Numbered from the stretch's first letter, positions 46,625-54,389 are shown. The stretch is 64,000 nt of DNA from Geomonas limicola (GCF_014193675.1 NZ_BLXZ01000007.1:239498-303497); one strand, 5' to 3'. Notes: generated by a model from the sequence alone, not told the origin. Numbers and translations are program-made.

Positions 46625-47364
46625 TCCCGGCCGCGCCTGTGGCGCAGCACCTCCCGGCACTCCCCCGCCCCAACCAGGTGCACCTGCACCTGCTGCCTCT
46701 CGACTGCACCGACCAGGAACTCAACAGTTTAAGGGATCTCCTCACCTCGGCGGAACGTGCCCGTTGCGAACGCTTGCTCGACCCGCTCAAACGTCAGCAG
46801 GCCATGGCCAGCCGGGGGCGTCTGCGTCAATTGCTGGGGAACTATCTGGGGGAAGTGCCACAGAGGGTGCTGCTTTCGGAGGGGGAGTTCGGCAAGTTGC
46901 ACCTGTCGGAGCACCTGGAGCCGGATTCGCTCTGCTTTAACCTGTCACACGCAGGAAAGTACTTGGTAATCGCGGTATCGGCAGGCAGCGAAGTCGGGGT
47001 CGATCTGGAGGAAATCCGCGGAGATCTTGACTTTCGCCCCATGGCCGAGCGCTATTTCGCACCGTCAGAGCAGCAGGAACTCTTTGCCCTGGAGCCCGCA
47101 CAACAGCTCACGGCCTTCTACCGTTGCTGGACCCGCAAGGAAGCCTACCTGAAAGGTACCGGAGTCGGATTCTCCCAGCCAGCCAACTCCTTCCAGGTTT
47201 CTCTCGCCCCCAATGTCCCAGCTGCCCTGGTCGTCCACCACGACCATCCCGAAGAATCCCGGCGCTGGAGTCTGCGCGACCTTCCGGCGCCTGCCGGTTA
47301 CTGCGCCGCCCTCGCCGCCCAAATCGCGCGGCCCGAGCTTAAGTTTTATGGCTTTAGGAAATAA
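46621..47364 (+). CDS. pfaE: Sfp-type 4'-phosphopantetheinyl transferase, PfaE-like
   Basis: Transferase of 247 residues that loads phosphopantetheine from CoA onto the ACPs of PfaA. Motifs: FNLSHAGKYLVIAVS, the Mg-binding VGVDLEEI near residue 126 and FYRCWTRKEAYLKGTG near 175, all diagnostic of the Sfp group. The frame is open well upstream inside oleD, but TTG 46621 follows GGAGGG and overlaps the oleD stop, giving a normal length. Placement at the end of the ole module ties the two parts of the locus together, since only the pfa proteins need this activity. Confidence 0.9.
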   Translation: MIPAAPVAQHLPALPRPNQVHLHLLPLDCTDQELNSLRDLLTSAERARCERLLDPLKRQQAMASRGRLRQLLGNYLGEVPQRVLLSEGEFGKLHLSEHLEPDSLCFNLSHAGKYLVIAVSAGSEVGVDLEEIRGDLDFRPMAERYFAPSEQQELFALEPAQQLTAFYRCWTRKEAYLKGTGVGFSQPANSFQVSLAPNVPAALVVHHDHPEESRRWSLRDLPAPAGYCAALAAQIARPELKFYGFRK

Positions 47365-47406
47365 GACTCTAGCCTAGATACTTACATCATACCTGTTCGA
47401 CTATCG

Positions 47407-47871
47407 CTAGAGAATAATGTCAACTTTCTGCGCCTCGACCACGGGTCCTGTTCCCGTCGCAGGTTGCCGTTCCAGGGCAAGCTCCTGACGAAACGCACGG
47501 TGGGCGTCCATGTGGCTGCGATACTTGGCAGCCGAGATATCGCTGGTGATCCAGGTAAAGACCACCAGGTCGCCATCCTTCAGGTACTTGAAAAAAAGCC
47601 GGTACTTGTCGCAAGGCTTGGCGCGCTTCCATTGCTGGTAGCTGTGCCCCTCGCTGCGCCCCTGGTAGTAGCTCGCGTGCAGCGGATCACCCGGGATTTC
47701 CTGCCTGATGGCGCGGTAGATCCTGGCCAGCAGCCTGGTCTGCGGCGACTTCCGGTAATTTTCCGGATCGCGCTGTTTTTCCTTGGCGACCACGGCCACC
47801 AGTTCGTCGAGCACCATCTCGAAGGCCGCATGGAAACGCAACCGCCCCAGTCTTGGTTCGCCACCGCTCAC
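47407..47871 (-). CDS. yhaV: YhaV-family toxin (RelE-superfamily ribonuclease)
   Basis: Predicted mRNA-cleaving toxin of 154 residues, the same length as E. coli YhaV. Shared pattern: FHAAFEMVLDELVAVV, DPENYRKSPQTRLLARIYR near residue 36, WKRAKPCDKYRLFFKYL near 82, VVFTWITSDISAAKYRSHMDAHRAF near 103. YhaV's usual antitoxin PrlF/SohA, an AbrB-like protein, is absent here. Instead GTG 47871 overlaps by four bases (GTGA) the stop of a 289-residue helical-repeat protein, which is therefore the candidate partner. The gene is last in a four-gene minus-strand string and converges on the pfa-ole operon. Confidence 0.8.
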   Translation of the reverse strand: MSGGEPRLGRLRFHAAFEMVLDELVAVVAKEKQRDPENYRKSPQTRLLARIYRAIRQEIPGDPLHASYYQGRSEGHSYQQWKRAKPCDKYRLFFKYLKDGDLVVFTWITSDISAAKYRSHMDAHRAFRQELALERQPATGTGPVVEAQKVDIIL

Positions 47872-48737
47872 AGCGCCACCCCCGCCACCAACTCCCCGAT
47901 GATGTTAAGTTTGTCCGGATCTGGCACCCGCAGTTCCCCGCCCACCTGGGCAAGTTCCTCTTCCATGCTGGCGTACAGTTCATAGAGCGCAGCGTTTTCG
48001 AAGCTGAAGGAAAAGGCATCGGTAAGGCGCGGGTGGTAATGGGTGCGGGACAGGTGCGCGTCCACCAGGTCCTCGTAGTGCGCAGCGGGAAGGTCGTCAG
48101 GGACGATGATGCGAAAGTGCAGAAACGGTGCCTGGCGCCGGCGGGTGACGATCTCGTACCGGAAGTTTTCCAGGATGAGGTTACTGTCACAGAGTGCGGC
48201 ACCGATGGCTCCCAGAAGCTCCTTCAGGTCGCGCTCAGCAACTCCGTGCCGGGACAAAAGCTCGAGAATGATCTCGGCGTCGAGGTGGCAGCTGTGGGGC
48301 ACGCCGCTGTTGGCAGTTTGCCACTGGGCAAGCAGGCGCTGATAGTGCGTGAACCTGCCGCTTAAAGGAATCAGCTTGAGGATCGCTTCGAAGATCTTCT
48401 CGTTGTGCGGATCGTAATCAAGGGCGATGAGGCCGTAACGGATAGCCTCGCTCCAGAGGCAGGATTTTTCCAGGGAGACCGCGTAGTAGATGAGGGAAAA
48501 GCAGGACTCTTCGATTTCGAGCGCCCGTTTGTGGTGCTCGTGCATGGCGGGGATGTCACGCTCCAGGCAGGCCAGCAAACCCAAAAGGGTGTGCCCGCAC
48601 ACCTCGTCCCGGCGCAGAAGACTCTGGGCCAGGTTCCGGTACTTGGTGAGCTTCATCCGCATGCTCGGCTCACGGCGGAACAGCAGGTTCAACTGGCCGA
48701 AAACCTGCAGGAACTCGATCTGGGACTGGGAGATCAT
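47868..48737 (-). CDS. TPR-like helical-repeat protein, candidate YhaV partner
   Basis: Protein of 289 residues, no named family recognised. Residues about 25-170 read as helix-turn-helix repeats of TPR type (GHTLLGLLACLERDIPAMHE, ALEIEESCFSLIYYAVSLEK, WSEAIRYGLIALDYDPHNEK, AILKLIPLSGRFTHYQRLLA). Residues about 185-289 form a second alpha/beta region (FLHFRIIVPDDLPAAHYEDL, FENAALYELYASMEEELAQV). No signal peptide or membrane segment. Its stop overlaps the GTG of the YhaV-like toxin, which implies translational coupling, the classic order of antitoxin before toxin. An antitoxin role is inference; a regulatory or chaperone role is equally open. Confidence 0.7.
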   Translation of the reverse strand: MISQSQIEFLQVFGQLNLLFRREPSMRMKLTKYRNLAQSLLRRDEVCGHTLLGLLACLERDIPAMHEHHKRALEIEESCFSLIYYAVSLEKSCLWSEAIRYGLIALDYDPHNEKIFEAILKLIPLSGRFTHYQRLLAQWQTANSGVPHSCHLDAEIILELLSRHGVAERDLKELLGAIGAALCDSNLILENFRYEIVTRRRQAPFLHFRIIVPDDLPAAHYEDLVDAHLSRTHYHPRLTDAFSFSFENAALYELYASMEEELAQVGGELRVPDPDKLNIIGELVAGVAL

Positions 48738-48752
48738 CGGCGGCTCGGGCGT

Positions 48753-49019
48753 CTAGTTCGGAAACTCGCTCTGGCAGTACTTGCAGACACTCTCCCGCCA
48801 CTTGTTGTACTCGCGGCAGGAGGGACATTGCCGATAGTGACCCGCAACCGGCCGGGCCGGGCCCTGGAAAATGGTAACCAGCAGGGTTGGCGGGAACAAA
48901 CCGTTCACCACCAGCCACAGCAGCGGGTTACGCCCCTTGGTCCAGGCGATACGTGCCCCGGCCACGCCGGGAAGCACGAAAAAAATCAGGTAAAAGCCGA
49001 CCTGTTGCATAAGCTGCAT
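48753..49019 (-). CDS. small membrane protein with C-terminal zinc ribbon
   Basis: Protein of 88 residues. One hydrophobic helix (VGFYLIFFVLPGVAGARIAW, about 7-26) and a second (LLWLVVNGLFPPTLLVTIF, about 32-50) form a hairpin. A C-terminal zinc ribbon follows, with CPSC (near 64-67) and CKYC (near 80-83). The ATG at 49019 follows AAGGAG at about ten bases; the longer frame to 49094 overlaps the upstream gene and is Pro-rich. It ends 15 bases before the helical-repeat gene, so it may be co-transcribed with the toxin pair. Function unknown. Confidence 0.7.
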   Translation of the reverse strand: MQLMQQVGFYLIFFVLPGVAGARIAWTKGRNPLLWLVVNGLFPPTLLVTIFQGPARPVAGHYRQCPSCREYNKWRESVCKYCQSEFPN

Positions 49020-49053
49020 TATCGATGGCTCCTTTGCCAAGCCAGGCGCCTTT

Positions 49054-49344
49054 TCAGGTTTTGGGCTCGGTGCGGGTGATGGTGCTACGGACATCGAGTC
49101 CCAGCAGGACCGCGGCCTCGTGAATCAGGCGCTGGTAACGCTCCTGGAAGGCCGGAAAGTTTTCGGTGGTATTCCCATCGGCGTCCCAGGGGATGCTGGT
49201 ACGCACCAGCATGATGAGGATCTCCTCGAGTTGGTCACTGCGCTCCTTGAGTTCGCGGATTTCGCGCGCCGCTGCGTCGAGCAATCCCGGCTCACACGTC
49301 CCGGTAGCAAGACACCCCTGCAGTCTGTGAAGAATGTCAGTCAT
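49054..49344 (-). CDS. small conserved-looking protein of unknown function
   Basis: Soluble protein of 96 residues, mostly helical and acidic. AAAREIRELKERSDQLEEILIML (about 26-48) predicts a coiled coil; the rest (ENFPAFQERYQRLIHEAAVLLGL) is also helical. I do not recognise a family. The ATG at 49344 follows AAAGGAGCCAGT, nearly identical to the site before the next gene, suggesting both are translated from one mRNA. It is the first gene of the four-gene minus-strand string ending in the YhaV-like toxin. The 233 bases to the divergent OmpH gene must hold its promoter. Confidence 0.65.
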   Translation of the reverse strand: MTDILHRLQGCLATGTCEPGLLDAAAREIRELKERSDQLEEILIMLVRTSIPWDADGNTTENFPAFQERYQRLIHEAAVLLGLDVRSTITRTEPKT

Positions 49345-49577
49345 ACTGGCTCCTTTTGTGGCGGGCATGGTAACAGCGGCGCAGGGGGGAGTCAATACGG
49401 ATGTTCTTCGGCAGCAGCGGGTAAAGGTTGAGTCAGTAACGTTCCAGACACCTTCAGGATGCGCCTGACCGAAGAATCCCTAGTATTTCCTTTATTCTTT
49501 AATTGCCAAAATACCCCAAAGGATTTATCCTCATTCGGTTGATCTAATCCACACTAAACTACCAGAGAGGATACATC

Positions 49578-50219
49578 ATGAAGAAGTTTGCTGCTCTTGT
49601 TTTGGGTTCTGCTGTCACTGCCTTGGTGGCAGGCACCGCACTGGCCGCCGAAACCGTTACCGCTCCGGCAGCCGTTGCCGCACCGGCGGCTACCCCGGCA
49701 CCAGCTACCCCGGCAGTCGGTACTGCACCAGCAGCACCCGCTCCGCAGGTCAAGGAGCAGGGCTTGAAACTGGGGTACGTCGACATGTCCCAGATCGCCT
49801 CGGAAAGCGACCGCGGCAAAGCCGTCACCAAGTCCCTGAAAGCCAAGTCCGAAAAGCTGGGCACGAAACTCCAGGCCAAGGAGAAACAGCTCGAAAAGCA
49901 GAAATCCGCCATCGAGGCCAAGCTGGAAACCATGTCTCCGAAAGAGCGGGTTGCCAAGCAGAAGGAGTTCCAGAAAAAGGTCGAGGAATACCAGAAAATG
50001 CTGCGTTCCAGTAACCAGGAAATGCAGGATATGCAGGAAAAAGAGACCGAGGATCTCCTCAAGCTGATCAAAAAGGTCGCCGCAGAGTATGCCAAGGCCA
50101 ACGGTTACACCGCCATCCTCACCAAGAAAGAGATGCTCTACGCAGCCGACATCCCCGCCCCCAAAGACGTGACCGACGAAATTGTCGCGTTGCTGAACAA
50201 GGAAACCGGCAGCAAGTAA
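49578..50219 (+). CDS. OmpH/Skp-family periplasmic chaperone
   Basis: Exported protein of 213 residues. A signal peptide (MKKFAALVLGSAVTALVAG..., cut after ALA near residue 24) is followed by an Ala/Pro-rich linker (about 28-58), then the OmpH domain: KLGYVDMSQIASESDRGKAV, a long charged coiled coil (about 85-165) forming the Skp tentacle, and the closing strand region YTAILTKKEMLYAADIPAPKDVTDEIVALLN. OmpH/Skp proteins bind unfolded outer-membrane proteins. The Ala/Pro linker is unusual. GAGAGGAT precedes the ATG. A strong terminator follows, so this is a single-gene transcript. Confidence 0.87.
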   Translation: MKKFAALVLGSAVTALVAGTALAAETVTAPAAVAAPAATPAPATPAVGTAPAAPAPQVKEQGLKLGYVDMSQIASESDRGKAVTKSLKAKSEKLGTKLQAKEKQLEKQKSAIEAKLETMSPKERVAKQKEFQKKVEEYQKMLRSSNQEMQDMQEKETEDLLKLIKKVAAEYAKANGYTAILTKKEMLYAADIPAPKDVTDEIVALLNKETGSK

Positions 50220-50251
50220 CCGGCAGGCCGCTCTACCGCTAACGTTATGAG

Positions 50252-50281
50252 AATCCCCCTCCTCGCAGGGGGATTTTTTTT
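50252..50281 (+). terminator. rho-independent terminator after OmpH gene
   Basis: AATCCCCC and GGGGGATT pair in an eight-base stem with a short loop, followed by eight T residues. It lies 33 bases after the OmpH-family stop codon. Confidence 0.9.
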
Positions 50282-50335
50282 CAACCCCGCCCCTTCCCCA
50301 CGTTGAATCTCACGTCACACGACCCACCAAAATAC

Positions 50336-50364
50336 AAAACTTAGGTTAGAATACTCTAAGTTTT
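50336..50364. promoter_or_regulatory. operator-like inverted repeat before DUF2844 gene
   Basis: AAAACTTAG and CTAAGTTTT form a perfect nine-base dyad with an 11-base spacer, about 93 bases before the DUF2844 ATG. The 20-base centre-to-centre spacing fits a dimeric regulator; it could also act as a weak two-way terminator because the right arm ends in TTTT. The rest of 50282-50456 shows nothing else. Confidence 0.45.
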
Positions 50365-50456
50365 ACCCCTCAATCGACACCACCTAGTAAAACCCACAGT
50401 ACGTCAGGTCAGCCCATCACGCCGGAACCTTTACGACCGGCAAAGGAACGTGCGCC

Positions 50457-50921
50457 ATGAAAAGAACCTCCTCAGTTGTTTTGTTGGCCTGCATGACCGC
50501 TGTCCTTGCAGGCACAGGACCAGCCCTGGCCACGCTCGGCCAGAAATCCGATTCGGTGGCCAGGGACCGACGGGCTCTGGCTGCAACCCAGAAGAGCGCT
50601 TCCAGCACCGCGGCCTACACAATCCAGGAACTCGCCCTCGACTCGACCACGATACGGGAATATCTCAACGCTTCAGGGATCGTCTTCGCAATAGCCTGGA
50701 AGGGGATGATCCATCCCGACTTTGACACCATACTTGGGAACTACGCCAACGAATACTGGACTGCCAAGCGCGCCACCGAACGAAAGCACGGACGCAAGGG
50801 CCTGCGCATCGTAACCCCGCGCGTAGTCGTGGAAACCTGGGGCCATATGCGCGATCTGCAGGGCCGGGCCTACCTGCCCGCAATGCTGCCAGAGGGGGTG
50901 AATGTCGATGAGATACGTTAG
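50457..50921 (+). CDS. DUF2844-family exported protein
   Basis: Exported protein of 154 residues with a signal peptide (MKRTSSVVLLACMTAVLAG..., cut after ALA near residue 25). The mature part carries the DUF2844 pattern: ATLGQKSDSVARDR at its start, YTIQELALDSTTIREYLNASGIVFAIAW and HPDFDTILGNYANEYW. The 3' end overlaps the start of the DUF3443 gene by 20 bases, so both are translated together; the two families are commonly paired in proteobacteria. Role unknown; an envelope or secretion-linked function is inferred from the signals. AAAGGA lies about ten bases before the ATG. Confidence 0.78.
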   Translation: MKRTSSVVLLACMTAVLAGTGPALATLGQKSDSVARDRRALAATQKSASSTAAYTIQELALDSTTIREYLNASGIVFAIAWKGMIHPDFDTILGNYANEYWTAKRATERKHGRKGLRIVTPRVVVETWGHMRDLQGRAYLPAMLPEGVNVDEIR

Positions 50922-52374
50922 CCTGATAGTCAAATTGGTGCTTTTGGTAGCGCTCCTGTTGTTTTCCACGGCATGCGGCGGAGGTGGCGGTGGCAGGCCC
51001 AGCGGTCCGACCCTTACCTCGATTACCGTAGCCCCGGCAAATCCCACCGTCAGCGCCGGAGGGACCCTGCAGTTCACCGCGACCGGCAATTTCTCGGACA
51101 ACGGCACCCAGGACCTCACGAATCAGGTAACCTGGTCATCCTCCTCGGGAGTAGTCATCATCGGGACAGGTACCGGTTTGGCAAGCGTCGGCACGACCTC
51201 GGGGGTCTCCACCATTACCGCATCTCTTGGACCAGTTACCGGTGCGACGCTTATTACGGTAACGGGTGGAACCAGCATCGGCGCCAACGCGATGCGCATC
51301 ACGGTCAACGGGTCCCTCTGCTCCGGCGCGACCTCCAGCGGCTATATCAACAAGCCCTGCGTTGCCGTGACCATCTGTAACCCGGACAACTCGGCCTGCA
51401 GGACGGTGAACGACATCCTTCTAGACACGGGAAGCTACGGCCTTCGGATCTTCCGGCAGGCAATTCCCGGACTAACCCTGACCCAGGTCGCCGCCGGTTC
51501 AGGGAACCTCGTCGAATGCGTCCACTTTGCCGACCAGAGTTCCATCTGGGGACCGGTGCAGGTGGCCAATGTACAACTGGGAGCCGAGCAACCGGTAACG
51601 GTCCCCATCCAGGTGATCGATGCCGGTTTTGCCACCCCCACCTCCTGCGGCACGCCCGACTCTACCCCGGCAATCGCCGGTTACACCGGAATCCTCGGCG
51701 TGGGGCCCCTGGCGGAAGACTGCGGACCCAGTTGTGCCAACGGTGAACGGGGCGGGGTTTATTTCAGCTGCATCGGTTCGAATTGTAGCAGTACCGCGGT
51801 AAGCCTCACAAACCAGGTGCGGAACCCGGTGGCAAGCCTCCCGCAGGACAAAAACGGCGTCGTGGTGCAACTCCCCAGCGTCCCCCTGGGCGGGCTCCCG
51901 TCGCTGGACGGCTCCCTCTTGCTGGGAATCGGCACCGAAACCAACAATGCACCCTCCGTGGTCACCGTTTTCCCGACCGACCAGGCGGGCGAGTTCACGA
52001 CCATCTTCAACGGCGTCTCCAACGTCGCTTTCGTGGATACCGGATCGAACGCGCTCTACTTCCCGAGCAGCCTGCCGCTTTGTTCCAACGATCCCACCGA
52101 CGTATTTTCGAGCTGGTACTGCCCGTCGAGCACCCTCACCCTCTCGGCAACCGACGTCGGCATCAATGGCACCCCGAGCCTCCCCGTCACGTTCAACGTC
52201 GGAAACTTCAGAGGGCTCTTCACCTCGACCAGCAACAACGTCTTCGTCGAGGTGGGTGGTCCCTCCAATTTCGGCTTCGACTGGGGCCTGCCGTTCTTCA
52301 TGGGCCGTAACGTGTACATCGGCATAAGCGGACAGAGTTCGTCCCTTGGCACCGGCCCCTACGTCGCGTTCTAG
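50902..52374 (+). CDS. DUF3443-family lipoprotein with Ig-like domain and two DTGS motifs
   Basis: Lipoprotein of 490 residues. Signal peptide with lipobox FSTAC (Cys near 25), a Gly stretch, then a BIG2-type Ig domain (about 37-122: LTSITVAPANPTVSAGGTLQ). The DUF3443 region follows. It contains two DTGS motifs, ILLDTGSYGLRIF (about 173-185) and VAFVDTGSNALYFP (about 372-385), and near the C-terminus FDWGLPFFMGRNVYIGI. Paired Asp-Thr-Gly motifs, each after a hydrophobic strand, are the hallmark of two-lobed pepsin-like aspartic proteases; whether DUF3443 is one is inference. ATG 50902 lies inside the DUF2844 gene after AGAGGGGG. Cys-rich loops (CGTPD, CGPSC, CIGSNC) suggest disulfides and export. 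Confidence 0.78.
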   Translation: MSMRYVSLIVKLVLLVALLLFSTACGGGGGGRPSGPTLTSITVAPANPTVSAGGTLQFTATGNFSDNGTQDLTNQVTWSSSSGVVIIGTGTGLASVGTTSGVSTITASLGPVTGATLITVTGGTSIGANAMRITVNGSLCSGATSSGYINKPCVAVTICNPDNSACRTVNDILLDTGSYGLRIFRQAIPGLTLTQVAAGSGNLVECVHFADQSSIWGPVQVANVQLGAEQPVTVPIQVIDAGFATPTSCGTPDSTPAIAGYTGILGVGPLAEDCGPSCANGERGGVYFSCIGSNCSSTAVSLTNQVRNPVASLPQDKNGVVVQLPSVPLGGLPSLDGSLLLGIGTETNNAPSVVTVFPTDQAGEFTTIFNGVSNVAFVDTGSNALYFPSSLPLCSNDPTDVFSSWYCPSSTLTLSATDVGINGTPSLPVTFNVGNFRGLFTSTSNNVFVEVGGPSNFGFDWGLPFFMGRNVYIGISGQSSSLGTGPYVAF

Positions 52375-52403
52375 GAAATCTGGTCACCACTGCAAGTAAC
52401 ATC

Positions 52404-52450
52404 AGGAGCTTCCTCACTCGGTCAACCCGGGTAGGAAGCTCCTTCTTTTA
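52404..52450 (+). terminator. rho-independent terminator after DUF3443 gene
   Basis: AGGAGCTTCCT and AGGAAGCTCCT make a perfect eleven-base stem with an 18-base loop, followed by TCTTTTA. It closes the DUF2844-DUF3443 transcript. Confidence 0.85.
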
Positions 52451-52535
52451 TGGGGGATAGCACTGGCAATTTCAAAGAACAGCTGCTATTACTTCAATAA
52501 TAAAAGCAGTTCTACTGATTCTGGAGGTAGCCCTC

Positions 52536-54062
52536 TTGTCTAAATTAGCGGTAGTGACAGCGATATTGTTCCTCTTTGTCGCAATGTCCGTTCCTCAGCT
52601 TCAGGCGGCCCAGCAACATCCTGGGACCGATGCCACCGAAAGGGATAGCGAAACGGCCAAGACCTTGTCCGTCAAGACACCACCATCGGTGACGCGGCAC
52701 AAGGTGAGCATTGCAGGAAAGGAGTACAGCTACACGGCAACCGCGGGGTATCTGCCATTGACCAGCGAAGCCGGCGAACCCGAAGCGGAGATCTTTTCCA
52801 CCACGTACACCGTCGACACACCGAAGGGGACCAAGCCGCGCCCGATCATGTTCGTGTTCAACGGCGGCCCCGGAGCGGCGTCGGTCTGGCTCCACCTGGG
52901 CGCGCTTGGCCCGCGCCGCGTCGAGATGCTGCCGGACGGCAACATGCCGGCCCCCCCTTTCCGCCTGGTGGATAACGGTTCCTCGTGGCTCGACCTGGCC
53001 GACCTGGTGTTCGTCGACCCGGTCGGCACCGGTTACTCGCGCGCCAGTAAACCCGATCTCGCCAAAGGCTACGCTGCGGTGCGCGGCGATATCGAATCGC
53101 TGGTAAAGTTCGTTCGACTCTACCTGACCCGCAACGAGCGCTGGAGTTCTCCAATCTACCTGGTTGGAGAGAGCTACGGCACCTTCCGTTGCGCCGGGAT
53201 GGCGGATCAGCTTGCCGAACACGGCGTGGCGCTCAACGGGATCATCCTGATATCGTCGGTGCTGAATTTCCAGACCATCTCCTTCGATAACGGCAACGAC
53301 CTCCCCTACCAGCTTTTCCTGCCGAGCTACACGGCGACCGCCTGGTACCACAAGAGGCTCGCTCCTGAATTGCAGCAGGACCTGGAACGGACTCTCGCCG
53401 AAGCAGAGGCCTGGGCAGGTTCCCAATACCAGTGGGCGCTCAACAAGGGAGATCGGCTCACGAACGAGGAGCGCCGCGAGGTGGTTACCAAGCTCTCCCG
53501 CTACACCGGGCTCTCGCCTGCCTACGTAGATAACCTCAACCTCAGGATCGACAGCCGCAATTTCGTCCGCGACCTGCTGCGCGACCAGCGCCGCACCGTC
53601 GGGTACATGGACAGCCGTTTCAATGCCGCGAATGTGGATTCCGCCGCATCATCGGGTTTCGATCCCACCGTGGCCATCATCCGCCCTCCCTACACCTCGC
53701 TGGTGAACACCTACCTGCGCGAGGAGTTGGGCTTCAAGTCCGACCTCGAGTACCACACCCTGGGCGGCGGCATCGGGCGCTGGGATTGGGAAACGAAAAA
53801 CGGCTATGCAGACACCAGCGACAACCTGCGCAACGCCATGGCCAAGAACCCGTACCTGAAGGTCTTCGTGGGCTCCGGACTGTTTGATCTCGCGACACCC
53901 CACTTTGCTACCGACTACACCCTGGCCCACCTGGGGCTCACTCCCACCCTGCGCCAGAACATCACCACGCACCGCTACCAGTCGGGACACATGATGTACC
54001 TGGAAAAGGATTCACTGGCACGGCTCAAGCGCGATGTGGCCGAGTTCGTCACCACACCATGA
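52536..54062 (+). CDS. S10-family serine carboxypeptidase
   Basis: Exported peptidase of 508 residues. A signal peptide (about 1-24, LQAA) is followed by the carboxypeptidase Y fold: oxyanion motif FVFNGGPGAASVWLH near residue 107, nucleophile Ser213 in VGESYGTFR, catalytic Asp in GSGLFDLATP near 450 and His in YQSGHMMY near 489. The substrate carboxylate-binding NGGPG motif is intact. It starts at TTG 52536 preceded by GGAGGT. It follows a terminator, so it is independently transcribed. Bacterial S10 peptidases probably trim peptides in the envelope. Confidence 0.87.
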   Translation: MSKLAVVTAILFLFVAMSVPQLQAAQQHPGTDATERDSETAKTLSVKTPPSVTRHKVSIAGKEYSYTATAGYLPLTSEAGEPEAEIFSTTYTVDTPKGTKPRPIMFVFNGGPGAASVWLHLGALGPRRVEMLPDGNMPAPPFRLVDNGSSWLDLADLVFVDPVGTGYSRASKPDLAKGYAAVRGDIESLVKFVRLYLTRNERWSSPIYLVGESYGTFRCAGMADQLAEHGVALNGIILISSVLNFQTISFDNGNDLPYQLFLPSYTATAWYHKRLAPELQQDLERTLAEAEAWAGSQYQWALNKGDRLTNEERREVVTKLSRYTGLSPAYVDNLNLRIDSRNFVRDLLRDQRRTVGYMDSRFNAANVDSAASSGFDPTVAIIRPPYTSLVNTYLREELGFKSDLEYHTLGGGIGRWDWETKNGYADTSDNLRNAMAKNPYLKVFVGSGLFDLATPHFATDYTLAHLGLTPTLRQNITTHRYQSGHMMYLEKDSLARLKRDVAEFVTTP

Positions 54063-54109
54063 CAGCTAGTGGCTCACCGTATTTATCACCTCGGGGTGAG
54101 TTGATGCAG

Positions 54110-54124
54110 CAGGTGTAACACCTG
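54110..54124. promoter_or_regulatory. 15-base palindrome overlapping the RelE/ParE-like start
   Basis: CAGGTGTAACACCTG is a perfect seven-base dyad around one central base, and its last base is the first base of the GTG start. Such sites in toxin-antitoxin operons are autorepressor operators; here no antitoxin gene accompanies it. Confidence 0.5.
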
Positions 54125-54360
54125 TGATACACTGGAACTGGGCGTTTAGCCATGCCTACAACAAATCCCCGCGGGCTGCTTTAGCAACACGCCTAGCCAC
54201 AGAACCAGATCTTTATGAAAAACCATTGCGGGGTACTCTAGCAGGATTCTGGAAGCTGCGGGTGGGAAACTGGCAAGTTGTTTACCAGATAAGGGAAAAT
54301 GAAGTTATCATCTATACCATAAAACATCGCTCCACTATCTACGAGACACTTACCGAATAA
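54124..54360 (+). CDS. shortened, orphan RelE/ParE-family toxin
   Basis: Protein of 78 residues. The C-terminal two thirds match RelE/ParE: TRLATEPDLYEKPLRGTLAG, FWKLRVGNWQVVYQIREN, VIIYTIKHRSTIYE. The N-terminal strand and helix (MIHWNWAFSHAYNKSPRAAL) are some 8-15 residues shorter than usual, which looks like an internal deletion. No antitoxin gene lies within 60 bases upstream or the 30 bases downstream. Probably a decaying remnant that may no longer be toxic. Starts at GTG. Base composition is clearly AT-richer than the neighbours, consistent with horizontal origin. Confidence 0.62.
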   Translation: MIHWNWAFSHAYNKSPRAALATRLATEPDLYEKPLRGTLAGFWKLRVGNWQVVYQIRENEVIIYTIKHRSTIYETLTE

Positions 54361-54389
54361 AGTAGAATTTTCAAGACGTCACACTAACC

